Assembly: GCF_016758195.1 (NCBI RefSeq)
Contig: NZ_QYAC01000006.1
Location: forward strand, 265,779 to 329,778
Source of the DNA: Leucobacter chromiireducens subsp. solipictus
GTDB lineage: Bacteria > Actinomycetota > Actinomycetes > Actinomycetales > Microbacteriaceae
Direction: 5' to 3'
DNA: 64,000 nucleotides
Shown here in pieces: positions 1 to 8,808 of the stretch (position 1 is the first letter of the stretch; each line of letters begins with the position of its first letter). Below the pieces are notes generated by a model. That model was not told the origin of the DNA and searched no databases. It saw only the letters and a program-made list of their open reading frames with translations. Both the position numbers and the translations under genes were made by a program.

Positions 1-507
1 GGTGTACACCGGGAAGAACGCGCCGATCGCGATGAGCGTGACCTTCGATTCCTCGCCGACCTGGAGCCACAGGATCAGTAGCGGCACCCACGCGAGCGAC
101 GGGACCGCGCGGATCGCGACGAGCAGCGGCGCGAACAGGATGTTGCCGACGCGGGACAGACCCACGATCGCCGCGAACGCGAGCGCGATGCCGGATCCCA
201 CGACGAAGCCGATGAAGACGCGCTGCACGGAGATCGCGATGTTCAGCCAGAGCTCGCCGCGCTGGATCAGCTCCGTGCCCGCCTCGACCACCGCCCAGGG
301 CCCGGGCAACCGGTACGGCGGCACGATCCCGCTGGCCGTGACGAACTGCCAGGCCAGCACGATGATGACGGGGACGACGAAGCCGCCCGCGATGCTCACC
401 CAGGCGCGATCCCGCAGCGGGGTGGATGGGGCCGCCGACCCGGCACGCGCCGGTGCCCCGGGTGCCGATGCGATCGGACCCGGGGCGGCAATCGTGCCTT
501 CGGTCAC
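1..507 (-). CDS. ssuC: Sulfonate/nitrate-type ABC transporter permease (partial)
   Basis: This is the N-terminal part (about 169 codons) of an inner-membrane permease of the SsuC/TauC family; the 3' end lies beyond the left window edge. Reading the minus strand from a GTG at 507 gives a short polar N-terminus, a first membrane helix near residues 35-55, and the family's conserved cytoplasmic region around residues 125-165 (VAIRAVPSLAWVPLLILW, then EESKVTLIAIGAFFPVYT). The GTG overlaps the TGA of the upstream substrate-binding gene (GTGA), so translation is probably coupled. It is the third gene of a B-A-C operon and should form the channel for ssuB and ssuA. Sulfonates are inferred from the family; taurine or another small anion is possible. 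Confidence 0.85.
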   Translation of the reverse strand, partial: MTEGTIAAPGPIASAPGAPARAGSAAPSTPLRDRAWVSIAGGFVVPVIIVLAWQFVTASGIVPPYRLPGPWAVVEAGTELIQRGELWLNIAISVQRVFIGFVVGSGIALAFAAIVGLSRVGNILFAPLLVAIRAVPSLAWVPLLILWLQVGEESKVTLIAIGAFFPVYT

Positions 508-1538
508 TTCGTGGCCTGCTGCGCGAAGTCGGCGTGCACGATCGACGCGATCGCCTCGTCGAGCTTGGCCTGGCCGCCCGAGACGTCGCCCGACTCGGCG
601 ATGATGGGGGAAATCTGCTCCAGGACGCGAACCTGATCGTCGCCCGGCACGCCGGAAACGTCGAGGTTGGAGCGCTCCGCGATCACGGTCTGCGCGACGG
701 CGAGATCGATCGAGGCGGCGTCCGCGAGGAGCTGCGCGGTCTCCTCGGGGTGCGCGAGCGCCCAGGCGCGTGCCTCCTCGTAGGCGTCCACGACGACCTG
801 CGCGACGTCCGGGTGGTCACCGATGAACTCTTCCGTCGCGTTGAGGAAGCCGTAGGTGTTGAAATCGACGTTGCGGTAGATGAGCTTCGCACCCGACTCC
901 ACCTCGGCGGCGGCCATGATCGGATCGAGTCCGCTCCACGCGGCCACGGACCCGCCCTCGAGCAGGGCACGGCCGTCGGCGTGCTGCACGTTCTGAATCT
1001 CGACGTCCGCGCTCGAGAGCCCGGCCTCCTCGAGCGCCTGCAGCAGGAAGAAGTAGGGATCGGTCCCCTTGGTCGCCGCAACGGACTGGCCAGCGAGGTC
1101 CGCAACCTTCGTGACCGAGCTGTCCCCGGGGACCACGATCGCCGACCACTCCGGCTGGGAGAACACGTCGATGACCTTGATGGGGGAGCCGTTCGCCCGA
1201 GCGAACAGCGCGGCCGATCCGGCGGTTGATCCGACGTCGATGGATCCGGAGCGCAGCAGCTCATTCGCCTTGTTGCTGCCAGCCGACTGGAGCCACTCGA
1301 CCTCGACCGAGTCGCCGAGGGCATCCTCGATGAGCCGCTGATCCTTCACGACGAGGCTCAGCGGATTGTAGGTGGCCCAGTCGATCGAGAGGGAATCGGT
1401 CGACCACTCGCCGGAGCTGGATTCGGTGCCCCCCGAGGCGTTGCTGCTGCCCTCGCCCTGCACGCAGCCCGTGAGGGCGAGCGCGAGGGCACCGGCAGCG
1501 GCGACGGCGGGGATGATGCGGCGTGCGATGGTGCTCAT
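504..1538 (-). CDS. ssuA: Aliphatic sulfonate-type ABC transporter substrate-binding lipoprotein
   Basis: A 344-residue periplasmic-binding-protein-like lipoprotein that delivers substrate to the SsuBC importer. The N-terminus has a positively charged start, a hydrophobic helix and a lipobox LTGC with the lipidated Cys at residue 25, followed by a Ser/Gly-rich linker. The body resembles the SsuA/NMT1 family, including the stretch WLQSAGSNKANELLRSGSID near residues 80-100 and the segment AATKGTDPYFFL near residue 155. Its ATG overlaps the end of ssuB by four bases and its stop overlaps the start of ssuC, so the three genes form one tightly packed operon. The family role is clear; the exact ligand cannot be read from sequence. 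Confidence 0.85.
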   Translation of the reverse strand: MSTIARRIIPAVAAAGALALALTGCVQGEGSSNASGGTESSSGEWSTDSLSIDWATYNPLSLVVKDQRLIEDALGDSVEVEWLQSAGSNKANELLRSGSIDVGSTAGSAALFARANGSPIKVIDVFSQPEWSAIVVPGDSSVTKVADLAGQSVAATKGTDPYFFLLQALEEAGLSSADVEIQNVQHADGRALLEGGSVAAWSGLDPIMAAAEVESGAKLIYRNVDFNTYGFLNATEEFIGDHPDVAQVVVDAYEEARAWALAHPEETAQLLADAASIDLAVAQTVIAERSNLDVSGVPGDDQVRVLEQISPIIAESGDVSGGQAKLDEAIASIVHADFAQQATK

Positions 1539-2482
1539 GCGTACTCCTGTGTGGTGTGTTTGTGGACGCCCAGTCCGTCGAGGAGGGCGCTCCGGAGATC
1601 AGTGAACGTGCGCGCGCCGCGGTCGCGGGGGCGCGTGCCCGGCACGGGAACGAGCCGGGCGATGGAACCTGGGGCGGTCGGCAGTGCGGTGCTGGGTGCC
1701 GCCGCCGGAACCGTGAGCTCCGCCACTCGCGCGGATCCGAGGGCCCCCAAGCCGGAGGTGGATCCCAGCGCCACGATCTGCGCGCGCGGCCGTTCCGGCT
1801 CGGCCTCGGCGTCCATCAGATTGCGCAGCATCAGCACGTTGTCGGCGAGGTACAGCGCCTCTTCCACGTCGTGGGTGACGAGCACGACCGTGGTCGGCTG
1901 CGCGCGGTGGATGTCGAGGAGCAGATCGTGCATCTTCAGCCGGGTCAGCGCATCGAGCGCTCCGAACGGCTCATCGAGGAGGAGCACGCGGGGGCTCCGG
2001 GCGAGGGCGCGCGCCAGTGAGGCCCGCTGGGCCATGCCGCCCGAGACCTCCCGGGGACGCTGATCCGCCGCGTGGCTGAGCCCCACGAGATCCAGCAGTT
2101 CCGCGACGCGTGCCTTCGCTGCGCGCCCGCGGGTGCCGCGCGGCAGCCCGATCGCAACGTTCTGCGCGATCGTCCGCCACGGGAACAGGCGAGGCTCCTG
2201 GAACGCGATCGCCGTGGAATCATCGTGCGCGCGGACCTCTTCGCCGTCGAGTGAGATCGCCCCCGCGGTGGGGGAGTCGAGGCCACCGATCAGGCGCAGC
2301 AGCGTGGACTTGCCGCACCCGGATGGCCCGACGATCGTGAGGATGTCCCCGGCCGGCACCTCCAGCGTGACGTCGCGCAGCACGGTGCGGGCACCGTCGC
2401 GCGTCGGAAAGGTGCGCTCGACGCGGTCGAGGCGCACTCGCCCCGCAGGGGACGCGCTCGGTGGAGCTGGGATCTCGGACAT
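1535..2482 (-). CDS. ssuB: Sulfonate/nitrate-type ABC transporter ATP-binding protein
   Basis: A 315-residue ATPase subunit, first gene of the ssuBAC operon. Walker A is GPSGCGKST (near residue 53), the Q-loop is AFQEPRLFPW, the signature is VSGGMAQR, Walker B is LLLDEPFGALDA, and the switch His lies in LVTHDVEEAL. The FGALD after Walker B and the REVSGGMAQR form are typical of the SsuB/TauB branch. The protein carries about 60 extra C-terminal residues of low complexity beyond the usual 250. The upstream gap to the DUF2511 lipoprotein gene is 80 bp, which leaves room for a promoter, but I do not see a clear -35/-10 pair. Confidence 0.88.
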   Translation of the reverse strand: MSEIPAPPSASPAGRVRLDRVERTFPTRDGARTVLRDVTLEVPAGDILTIVGPSGCGKSTLLRLIGGLDSPTAGAISLDGEEVRAHDDSTAIAFQEPRLFPWRTIAQNVAIGLPRGTRGRAAKARVAELLDLVGLSHAADQRPREVSGGMAQRASLARALARSPRVLLLDEPFGALDALTRLKMHDLLLDIHRAQPTTVVLVTHDVEEALYLADNVLMLRNLMDAEAEPERPRAQIVALGSTSGLGALGSARVAELTVPAAAPSTALPTAPGSIARLVPVPGTRPRDRGARTFTDLRSALLDGLGVHKHTTQEYA

Positions 2483-2562
2483 AGTTGATAAGCGTGCCGG
2501 ATGGCCCCGAAATGTGAAAAGTCGCCCGTAACATGCTGACGCATTTCTCGGTCAGGCACCGA

Positions 2563-2943
2563 CTACTCCTCATCGCAGGCGGCGAACGCTTGGCTCCGCA
2601 GCGGTCCCACGCTCCCGACCGCAATGACTTCGAGTCGGGGCAAGGTGCGCTCCGCGAGCTGATCGAGCGCGTAGCCCGTGCCGTCCGGGGTCGTGATGCC
2701 GAGGACGGGATCCCCGTCGTTGTTGAGTTCGCACGCGACGTCGCTGCTGTCGACCTCGAGCGGCCCGGCGTCGCCGAACTCTTCCCGGGTCACGTTCCCG
2801 GCGGTCGGGGAGGCTGTGCGCTCGGGCCCATCGGCGGGGAATGCCCCCGGGTCGAGGAGCCCGCAGCCGGTGAGAGATCCGGCGGTCGTGATCAGGCCGA
2901 GGCCGAGCCACAGTGTGCGGAAGGGACACCGGGAGTGAGTCAT
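2563..2943 (-). CDS. DUF2511 domain lipoprotein
   Basis: A 126-residue predicted lipoprotein if it starts at the ATG giving MTHSRC; an ATG 57 bases upstream is possible but would bury the signal peptide. A hydrophobic helix ends in the lipobox LTGC with Cys27. The mature part carries the DUF2511/YebY pattern: VTREEFGDAGPLEVDSSDVAC, then TTPDGTGYALDQLA. Cysteines in the segments SSDVAC and FAACDEE may form a disulfide. The function of this family is unknown. It is upstream of and co-directional with ssuBAC, but the gap of 80 bp does not prove co-transcription. Confidence 0.7.
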   Translation of the reverse strand: MTHSRCPFRTLWLGLGLITTAGSLTGCGLLDPGAFPADGPERTASPTAGNVTREEFGDAGPLEVDSSDVACELNNDGDPVLGITTPDGTGYALDQLAERTLPRLEVIAVGSVGPLRSQAFAACDEE

Positions 2944-3041
2944 CGCTGTGTCTCCTGGGCGTTCTGCGCGTATTTGGGACCCATCCCCGCCTTCGTGCAC
3001 GGCAGCACGGGCGGGTGAGGAGGATCACGGGATGGGGCCGC

Positions 3042-4408
3042 CTACTGGGAGGCCGCGGAGGGATCGGTGCTGTCCACACGGGGAACCAGAAAGGTGCCCG
3101 CGAACGCGGCCAGGCAGGCACCGGCGGCACCGATCAGCCCCACCACGTAGTGCGGCGGTCCGGGTCCAGCGGGTGCCGCGGTGGCTGACAGCCAGACGCA
3201 GCAGGCCAGCACAATCACGGCACCGAAGTGCTGGCTGGTCGCGATCATGCCCGAGGCAAATCCGGCGTCCTTCTCGGCAAGGTGTGCGGTGGCGAGGTGC
3301 GCGGATCCCGCGAGAATGAACGCGATTCCGCCACCGAAGAGCGCCGCGGCACCCGCCGCGACACCCGGGAGTCGCAGTGCGAACAATACCGCGGTCGCGG
3401 CGAGGCCGAGCGCTGACAGGGCGGTGCCGAGGCGCACTGCCCCGGCACCGCCAAGCCGCCGCTGCACGGTTGAGCTCAGCACCCCGGCAAGGAGCGTCGC
3501 CACCGAGAGCGGGAGGAACAGCACTCCCGTCTGCAGGGGAGAACGCTCCTCGACGCGCTGCAACTGCAACGTCATGAAATAGAACGCCGACGACATGGCC
3601 CCGCCGCTCGCGAACATGACCACCGATGCGGCGAGCACGGCGCGATGGGTGAAGAGCCGGAGCGGGATCAGCGGTCGCGTGGCACGGTGCTCAACACCAA
3701 TGAACCAGCCGAGTGCGCCGAGGCAGGCGAGCGCGAACACGATGCCGGCAAGGGCGCCCCGGCGGTGAGGGCCACCGTGCCCTGCACGGCCAGAACGAGC
3801 GTGATCGCAAGAAGACAGCCGCCCGCGACATCGACCGCCCCCGCACCCCCGTGCCTGTCGGTGCCACTGCGACGCATCGGCCACAGCAGCAGCAGGATCA
3901 CGACCGGCACATTGATGAGGAGCGCGAGCCGCCAGCTCGCTGCTTCGACCATGATGCCGCCGAGGAGTGCCCCCAGTGCGCCGCCTGATCCGCCGGCCGC
4001 GCCCCAGATCCCGAGCGCCCGGAGTCGATGGGACTGCTCAGGGAAACACTCGACGAGAAGAGCCAGATTTGCGCCCAGCACGGCCGCCGCGGCCAGTCCC
4101 TGGAGGAACCGTGCGCCTAGCAACACGAGAGCGGTGGGTGCGAGGGCCCCGATCAGGGAGGCCAGGCCTAACGCCGCGAGCCCCCACGCAAGGATCCGCC
4201 TCCGGCCCAGGCTGTCCGCGAGCCGTCCCGAGAGCAGGAGAGCTGCCGCGAGTGCCGTGGTGTAGCTGTGGGAGATGTACGGGAGCGAGAGCTCGGTCAT
4301 GCCCAATTCGGTGCCGATGTGGGGCGTCGCCACGCTGAGCACGGTCGTATCGAGAATGATCAGCACCTGGGACACCGCGCAGACGGCGAGCACGTGCGGC
4401 GGCGACAT
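3042..4408 (-). pseudogene. MFS drug-type transporter (DHA2-like), frameshifted
   Basis: Two overlapping reading frames together encode one 14-helix-type major facilitator. The first half (from 4408; an ATG at 4468 is also open but has no ribosome site) has the DHA2 signature LDTTVLSVATPHIG, the loop GRLADSLGRRR and a motif-C-like WGAAGGSGGALGALLGG. The second half continues in another frame with LAGIVFALACLGALGWFIGVEHR through to the stop at 3042. The switch falls at the C4 run 3757-3760 (G4 on the coding strand): one additional base there restores a continuous protein of about 455 residues. The start MSPPH has GAGG six bases upstream. It overlaps or abuts the oxidoreductase gene. It may be a real pseudogene or a sequencing error in a homopolymer. 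Confidence 0.75.
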
Positions 4409-4454
4409 CGTACGCCTCGCCCCAGCGGACTTGGCGCGCAGCTGCGGAGTCCGG

Positions 4455-5468
4455 CTACGCCGCATCATGGTTCAAACGCACGACCACGTTGCCCCGAAAC
4501 CCGCCGGCCCCCAGCTGCGCGAGCGCTGCAGGTGCTGCCTTGAGCCCGCCGGGTACCAGGGAGTGGGGGAACACGATTTCGCCGGTGGCCAGCCCGTCAG
4601 TGTAGTGCTTCAGCCACTGGGCGATCTGCTCGGGAGTGTGGAACGTGCTGAACGGCAGGATCCTGAGTTGCTTGCGAATCGCGGTCGCCAGGTCGAGTCG
4701 GGGACCAGCCGGGATCCCCGGTCCCGCGAACTGCTGCGCTAGGGTGCCGCACAACGCGATTCGGGCACCCGGACCGGCAGCCTCGATCGCGTGCTCGAAC
4801 TGACGACCGCCCACTGTGTCGAAGCACACCGAGTACCCGGTGGGCGCCGCATCACGCAGACGGTCGATGAAGTCGGGGTCCCGGTAGTTGCAGGCCGTGT
4901 CGAAGCCCAGTTCCTCGACGAGCCACCGGCATTTATCGTCGGTTCCGGCGCTCCCCACGACGCGCGCCGCGCCGAGCCGGCGAGCGATCTGCCCGGCCAG
5001 GGAGCCGACTCCGCCGGCCGCTCCGGAGACGAACACTGTGTCGCCCGCGTGGACCTGAGCTATGTCGGCAATGCCGTGGTAGGCGGTTGGCCCTTGGCAG
5101 AGCAGTACCTCCGGTCGTCCCCGCAGCTCGCTGGGGACCGGGGTGAGTTCCTCCGCAGGCGCGACGAAGGCACTGCGCCAGCCGCGCATCGATTGCACGG
5201 GGTCACCGGCGGCGAACTCAGCGGACCGGCTCTCGAGCACCACACCCACGGCTGGCCCCCAGAGCGGTTCCGCGAGTGGGTAGGGCGGCATCGGGAGATC
5301 CGCGCCCCGCATCAGTTCGACCATGACCGCGGTGAGCTGCATCGCGGTGTTGCGGACACTGACTTCCCCCTCGCGGAGCGGTGGCAGGGGAGCCACGTTG
5401 CGCGCAAAGTCGTCGCTCCGGGGCAGGGACACGGGGCGACGGGCCAGGACAAACTGCTCGGCGATCAT
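4455..5468 (-). CDS. Medium-chain NADP-dependent oxidoreductase (quinone/enone reductase type)
   Basis: A 337-residue zinc-independent medium-chain dehydrogenase/reductase resembling YncB/CurA and prostaglandin/leukotriene reductases, which reduce the C=C bond of enones using NADPH. The Rossmann motif is GAAGGVGSLAGQ, preceded by GDTVFVSG; the segment CFDTVGG and the late GNVVVRL ending are also typical. No structural-zinc Cys cluster is present. I start it at the ATG giving MIAEQFV, with AGAGGA upstream; the frame stays open farther upstream, but that part overlaps the WYL gene and looks non-coding. It precedes the broken MFS gene and diverges from the WYL regulator, which probably controls it. 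Confidence 0.82.
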   Translation of the reverse strand: MIAEQFVLARRPVSLPRSDDFARNVAPLPPLREGEVSVRNTAMQLTAVMVELMRGADLPMPPYPLAEPLWGPAVGVVLESRSAEFAAGDPVQSMRGWRSAFVAPAEELTPVPSELRGRPEVLLCQGPTAYHGIADIAQVHAGDTVFVSGAAGGVGSLAGQIARRLGAARVVGSAGTDDKCRWLVEELGFDTACNYRDPDFIDRLRDAAPTGYSVCFDTVGGRQFEHAIEAAGPGARIALCGTLAQQFAGPGIPAGPRLDLATAIRKQLRILPFSTFHTPEQIAQWLKHYTDGLATGEIVFPHSLVPGGLKAAPAALAQLGAGGFRGNVVVRLNHDAA

Positions 5469-5553
5469 TGTGGGGTCCTCTCGGCGTAGTGGCAGAAATC
5501 GCCAGTACAGTACCGAGAGACGACGACATTGACTGTCGGGATTCGTTTTTAGG

Positions 5554-6576
5554 GTGAACTGCATGGCTGCACATCTCGGGCGGGCGCTGGAAATCCTCGA
5601 CGCGCTCCAACGCGCACGCGAGCATCTCCCAGCAGTGGTGCTTGCCGACCGGATCCGGAGCACCACCCGCACGGTGGAGCGCATCGTGAGGGAACTGCGT
5701 GACCTCGGATTCGGTATCGAATCCATGCCCGGGCCCCACGGGGGCTATCGGCTGGGCCCGGGAACACGCGTCTCACCGTTGCTCCCCAGTGAGAACGAGA
5801 TCATCGCGCTGCTCGCGGCGCTGCGCTCGGCAGCCTTTCTCGGCCTCGAAGAAACGGACATCGATCACTCCGAGCTCGCAGAGAAACTCCTGCGAATGCT
5901 TCCGGAACGGCACCGCACAGCCGCCGGGGACCTGAGCCAGTACGTGGCGGCCTATCGTTCGCCGGCCCCGAAAACCTCCGCCCGGGTGCTGCGGGAACTC
6001 GGGAAATGCTGTCGGCTCAGAACCGTCGTCGCTATCGACCCCGACGGAGACCAGCTAGAATCCTCGCGAGCGACCCACACTCCGACACGAACGCTCGAAC
6101 CCCACCGGATCGTGCAGAACGAGTACCTCTGGTATCTCATCGCGTGGGATCGGGACGCCCGGGCCTGGGTGAGACTGCGCGTTGACCGGATCCGAGGACT
6201 CCGCCCACTGTCGCACCGCTTCGTGCAGCGGGAGATCCCCGATGACGACGTTGCCGCGTTCACGGTCAACGCCATCGCGACGGTGCCCTACGCATGCCGC
6301 GTCGAAGCGGTGTTCGCCGCTTCCGCCGAGGAACTCGCGGGGCGTTTCCCGCCGGACGCGGTGCACATTGAGCCGATCAATGCGGAACGCTGTGTGGTCC
6401 ACACGGGTGCGGAGACCGTTGAGGCGGTTGCGGTGTACCTGCTGGCTCCTGGGGTACCGTTCACCATTCGCTCCCCGGTCGCGCTCCGGCATTGGCTGCG
6501 CGAGGTCGCTCGGCGACTCGACGCGGCGGGCCGCGACTGCCCGCCAGGGGGAGACCCGGGAGTGGGGGGCGGGTGA
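5554..6576 (+). CDS. WYL-domain helix-turn-helix transcriptional regulator (YafY family)
   Basis: A 340-residue regulator with an N-terminal DeoR-like winged helix (RALEILDALQ ... STTRTVERIVRELRDLGFGIE, residues 10-60), a middle linker, and a WYL ligand-sensing domain around residues 185-225 (NEYLWYLIAWDRDARAWVRL, then RVDRIRGL). A WCX-like C-terminal region follows. Translation can begin at the GTG at 5554 or at the ATG at 5563; the upstream AGGG fits the ATG better. The gene diverges from the oxidoreductase-MFS pair with 85 bp between starts, the usual arrangement for local autoregulation and control of the neighbour. The effector is unknown. Confidence 0.82.
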   Translation: MNCMAAHLGRALEILDALQRAREHLPAVVLADRIRSTTRTVERIVRELRDLGFGIESMPGPHGGYRLGPGTRVSPLLPSENEIIALLAALRSAAFLGLEETDIDHSELAEKLLRMLPERHRTAAGDLSQYVAAYRSPAPKTSARVLRELGKCCRLRTVVAIDPDGDQLESSRATHTPTRTLEPHRIVQNEYLWYLIAWDRDARAWVRLRVDRIRGLRPLSHRFVQREIPDDDVAAFTVNAIATVPYACRVEAVFAASAEELAGRFPPDAVHIEPINAERCVVHTGAETVEAVAVYLLAPGVPFTIRSPVALRHWLREVARRLDAAGRDCPPGGDPGVGGG

Positions 6577-6658
6577 CCGGCGTCTGGCGTCTGGGGGCAA
6601 AAGTCTATTCGTAGCCGTGTATCGAATACCGGTGGTTGCATCTACGTTGCTTGGGATA

Positions 6659-7312
6659 TCAGCGTGTGCCCAGCGCAAGTTCCACGCTGTGGGCTGCGTC
6701 GCCGAGCGACCTGAGGTGCTCGCGGAGCTCTGCCCTGCGGACGGCAGGGGCCAGCAAGGCGACGCAAGCTCCGCTGTCGGCTCCGGTGCGAATCGGTGCA
6801 GCTGCCTCGCATACGCCGCCGTTCAGGTCGGACACTACTCCCGGGGTATCGTCTCCAGTGAGCGCAAGTTCCTTCCCCAGCGCCATGAGTATTGCCGTCC
6901 CGGACGGACACACCGAAAGCTCTCGGCGAGTTCCGACTTCCAGGCGTGCGCGAAGCTCCAGCCCCGTGCCCGGGCTGCGTTCCTCGAGCACTACCACTGT
7001 GTCGCCATCGAGCACCTGCAGCAGCACGGTAGCCCCGGTCTCGGAAGCGAGTCGGTCGAGTGGACCCTGTGCCGCCTGGCGAAGTGCCGGGAAGACTGAC
7101 TCTGACAGGCGTCGTACGCGCGCGGCCACCGCGTAGCTGTGCTCGGTGCGGGTGACGAAGCCCCGCGCCGCTAGTGCTCCGACAACTCGGTGCGTGACTG
7201 TACGGTTCAAGCGGGTACGCTCTGCCAAACGCTGCAGCGTTGCCGGGCCGCTCCGGGCGAGATCGGCGAGCACGAGCAATGCCTTGTCAGCGGTCTTCGA
7301 GATATCATTCAC
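6659..7312 (-). CDS. IclR-family transcriptional regulator, short form
   Basis: A 217-residue IclR-type protein. Residues 1-60 form the winged helix (ADKALLVLADL, then LAERTRLNRTVTHRVVGALAARGFV), and the rest is a shortened effector domain with LASETGATVLLQVLDGDTVVV and CPSGTAILMALG. At 217 residues it is some 30-40 shorter than usual, the loss being in the second half of the effector domain. Its ATG overlaps the stop of the other IclR gene by four bases, so the two regulators are translated as a pair. Both face the catabolic operon starting at 8197. Two different IclR proteins in one operon suggests either a heteromer or control by two ligands; this is inference. Confidence 0.8.
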   Translation of the reverse strand: MNDISKTADKALLVLADLARSGPATLQRLAERTRLNRTVTHRVVGALAARGFVTRTEHSYAVAARVRRLSESVFPALRQAAQGPLDRLASETGATVLLQVLDGDTVVVLEERSPGTGLELRARLEVGTRRELSVCPSGTAILMALGKELALTGDDTPGVVSDLNGGVCEAAAPIRTGADSGACVALLAPAVRRAELREHLRSLGDAAHSVELALGTR

Positions 7313-8040
7313 CGAGCGTACTCCTCTGCGGCGCGGCTCGTCTCGCGGAGTGCACGGTAGGCATTGCGAATGAGGTCAGCGGTGGACCGCAGGAGTTCGG
7401 TGTGCGCGGTCAAACGCAGGGCTCGCGACTCGGGCGCGATGACGGCGAGCGAGCCGGCGACTCGCGCGGTTTCTTGGTACAGCGGAGCCGCGATACCGAA
7501 CATGCCGATTCGAATCTGGCCCTTGGATAGCGCGTAACCGCGAGCCCGGATCGCGAAGAGTTCCTCAGCAGTGATACCGGATCGCGCGACGCGTTCATCG
7601 TCTTCCGGGAGATGCGCGAGAATGGCGAGACTGCTCGCTCCGCGGGAAAGCGGCTGACGGAAACCTATCTCGTGCTCCACACGCAGTGGGCTCGTCGCCC
7701 CGAGACTTTGGGTGACGATCACTGAGTGGTCGCCCTCAAGAATGGCGAGCACGACGGTCTCTCCGAGGCGCTCCGCGAGGTCCGCAACGTGTGGATCCGC
7801 CGCGATGGCGAGCTCACTGGGGATGTCTGCGGCAAGAGCGATGAGCATTGGCCCCAACTGAAACCGGTGTGTCGAATCCCGAACTACGAAGCCTCGGCCG
7901 TGCAGGGTGTCAAGGATACGCCGAGATGCGTTCTGACTGAGCCTGAGGTCCGCCGCAACCTCCGCGGCAGTACATGGGCCACGTCGCTCAAGGAGGAGGA
8001 GTGTCAGGAGCGCGGAATCGGCTAGTTGCGAGGTTTCCAC
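7309..8040 (-). CDS. IclR-family transcriptional regulator
   Basis: A 243-residue IclR regulator: N-terminal winged helix (LLTLLLLERRGPCTAAEVAA, LSQNASRRILDTLHGRGFVV) and a full-length effector domain (DLAERLGETVVLAILEGD, FRQPLSRGASSLAILAHL, IRARGYALSKGQ, GIAAPLYQETARVAGSLAVI). It starts with GTG at 8040 behind AAAGGAG. It is the first gene of the two-regulator operon and lies 156 bp from the divergent aromatic operon, whose promoter carries a palindrome over the -10 box. It is the best candidate for binding that operator. The inducer is not readable. Confidence 0.85.
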   Translation of the reverse strand: METSQLADSALLTLLLLERRGPCTAAEVAADLRLSQNASRRILDTLHGRGFVVRDSTHRFQLGPMLIALAADIPSELAIAADPHVADLAERLGETVVLAILEGDHSVIVTQSLGATSPLRVEHEIGFRQPLSRGASSLAILAHLPEDDERVARSGITAEELFAIRARGYALSKGQIRIGMFGIAAPLYQETARVAGSLAVIAPESRALRLTAHTELLRSTADLIRNAYRALRETSRAAEEYAR

Positions 8041-8107
8041 GCGGCTCCTTTCTGCTGCCTGCAGCGCGCTTATGTCTCGAACTGTACTGCAATTTTTGAG
8101 CGAGTAC

Positions 8108-8148
8108 TTGACCGGTCACTCACAGGAACGTATGTTTTAGCGAACATA
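8108..8148 (+). promoter_or_regulatory. Promoter and overlapping operator of the aromatic operon
   Basis: A -35 box TTGACC (8108-8113) is followed after exactly 17 bases by TATGTT (8131-8136). The -10 is also the left half of a perfect inverted repeat, TATGTT-N6-AACATA (8131-8148). A regulator bound there would cover the -10 box, so the simplest reading is repression by one of the two divergent IclR proteins. A further GTTCGATAA lies just downstream. Base positions are seen directly; protein binding is inferred. Confidence 0.65.
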
Positions 8149-8196
8149 TTAGTTCGATAATTGGGATGGGGCTGCTTCAATGGAGAGGACAGCAAC

Positions 8197-8808
8197 ATGG
8201 CAGTCACTGGTACTGTTGCCCGACTCGGGCACGTGGGTATCGCGGTGGCGGATCTCGACCGATCGGTGTGCTTTTACACCGAGGTGCTCGGGATGCGGCT
8301 CACCGAGATCTTTGACTATGGCGAGGGGCGGGCGGGACACGGCGTAGCCGTTCTCGCGGGCGCTTTCGTGCGCGGCGCGGAGGACACGATTCACCACCGC
8401 CTCTCGATTTTCACACTCCGAGACCCCGACGCCCCGGTGCCTGGGGCTCGCACACTGGGGCTGCACCACATCGCCTTTGAACTCGACACGCAGGAGGACC
8501 TCGTGTTGATGTACCGCCGCTTCCGCGCCGATGGAATTCCGATCGTGAACGCGCGTATCGGTGGTCCTGGCAACCATGCTCGCTTCTATGGGCTCGACCC
8601 TGACGGCAACGTATTGGAGTTCTATTGGCACATCGATCATGTGGGGTGGAACGGTGTCCCGCACGCCTATCCTCCGATCCAGGAGGTGGAGCTCGACGAC
8701 TTTGATTTCGCGGAGTACGAGCGGCTCCGCACCTCGCTCGACGACGAGCGGTGGCGGAGCTTCGACGCATCGACGCTTCGAGCCTCGGCTTCTGGAGGCA
8801 AGGCATGA
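8197..8808 (+). CDS. VOC-family extradiol-type ring-cleavage dioxygenase
   Basis: A 203-residue glyoxalase/bleomycin-resistance (VOC) protein with two beta-alpha-beta modules. It begins GHVGIAVADLDRSVCFYTEVLG, so the first metal His is about residue 10. The second is in LHHIAFEL near residue 90, and the Glu is in GNVLEFYW near residue 143. This H-H-E set matches type I extradiol dioxygenases, which open catechol rings next to the two hydroxyls. At about 200 residues it is closer to small one-domain enzymes than to the 290-residue BphC type. The ATG at 8197 has GAGAGGA seven bases upstream; an ATG at 8161 is unlikely. It is the first gene of the operon and overlaps the next by ATGA. Substrate unknown; a non-oxygenase VOC role is possible. 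Confidence 0.75.
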   Translation: MAVTGTVARLGHVGIAVADLDRSVCFYTEVLGMRLTEIFDYGEGRAGHGVAVLAGAFVRGAEDTIHHRLSIFTLRDPDAPVPGARTLGLHHIAFELDTQEDLVLMYRRFRADGIPIVNARIGGPGNHARFYGLDPDGNVLEFYWHIDHVGWNGVPHAYPPIQEVELDDFDFAEYERLRTSLDDERWRSFDASTLRASASGGKA

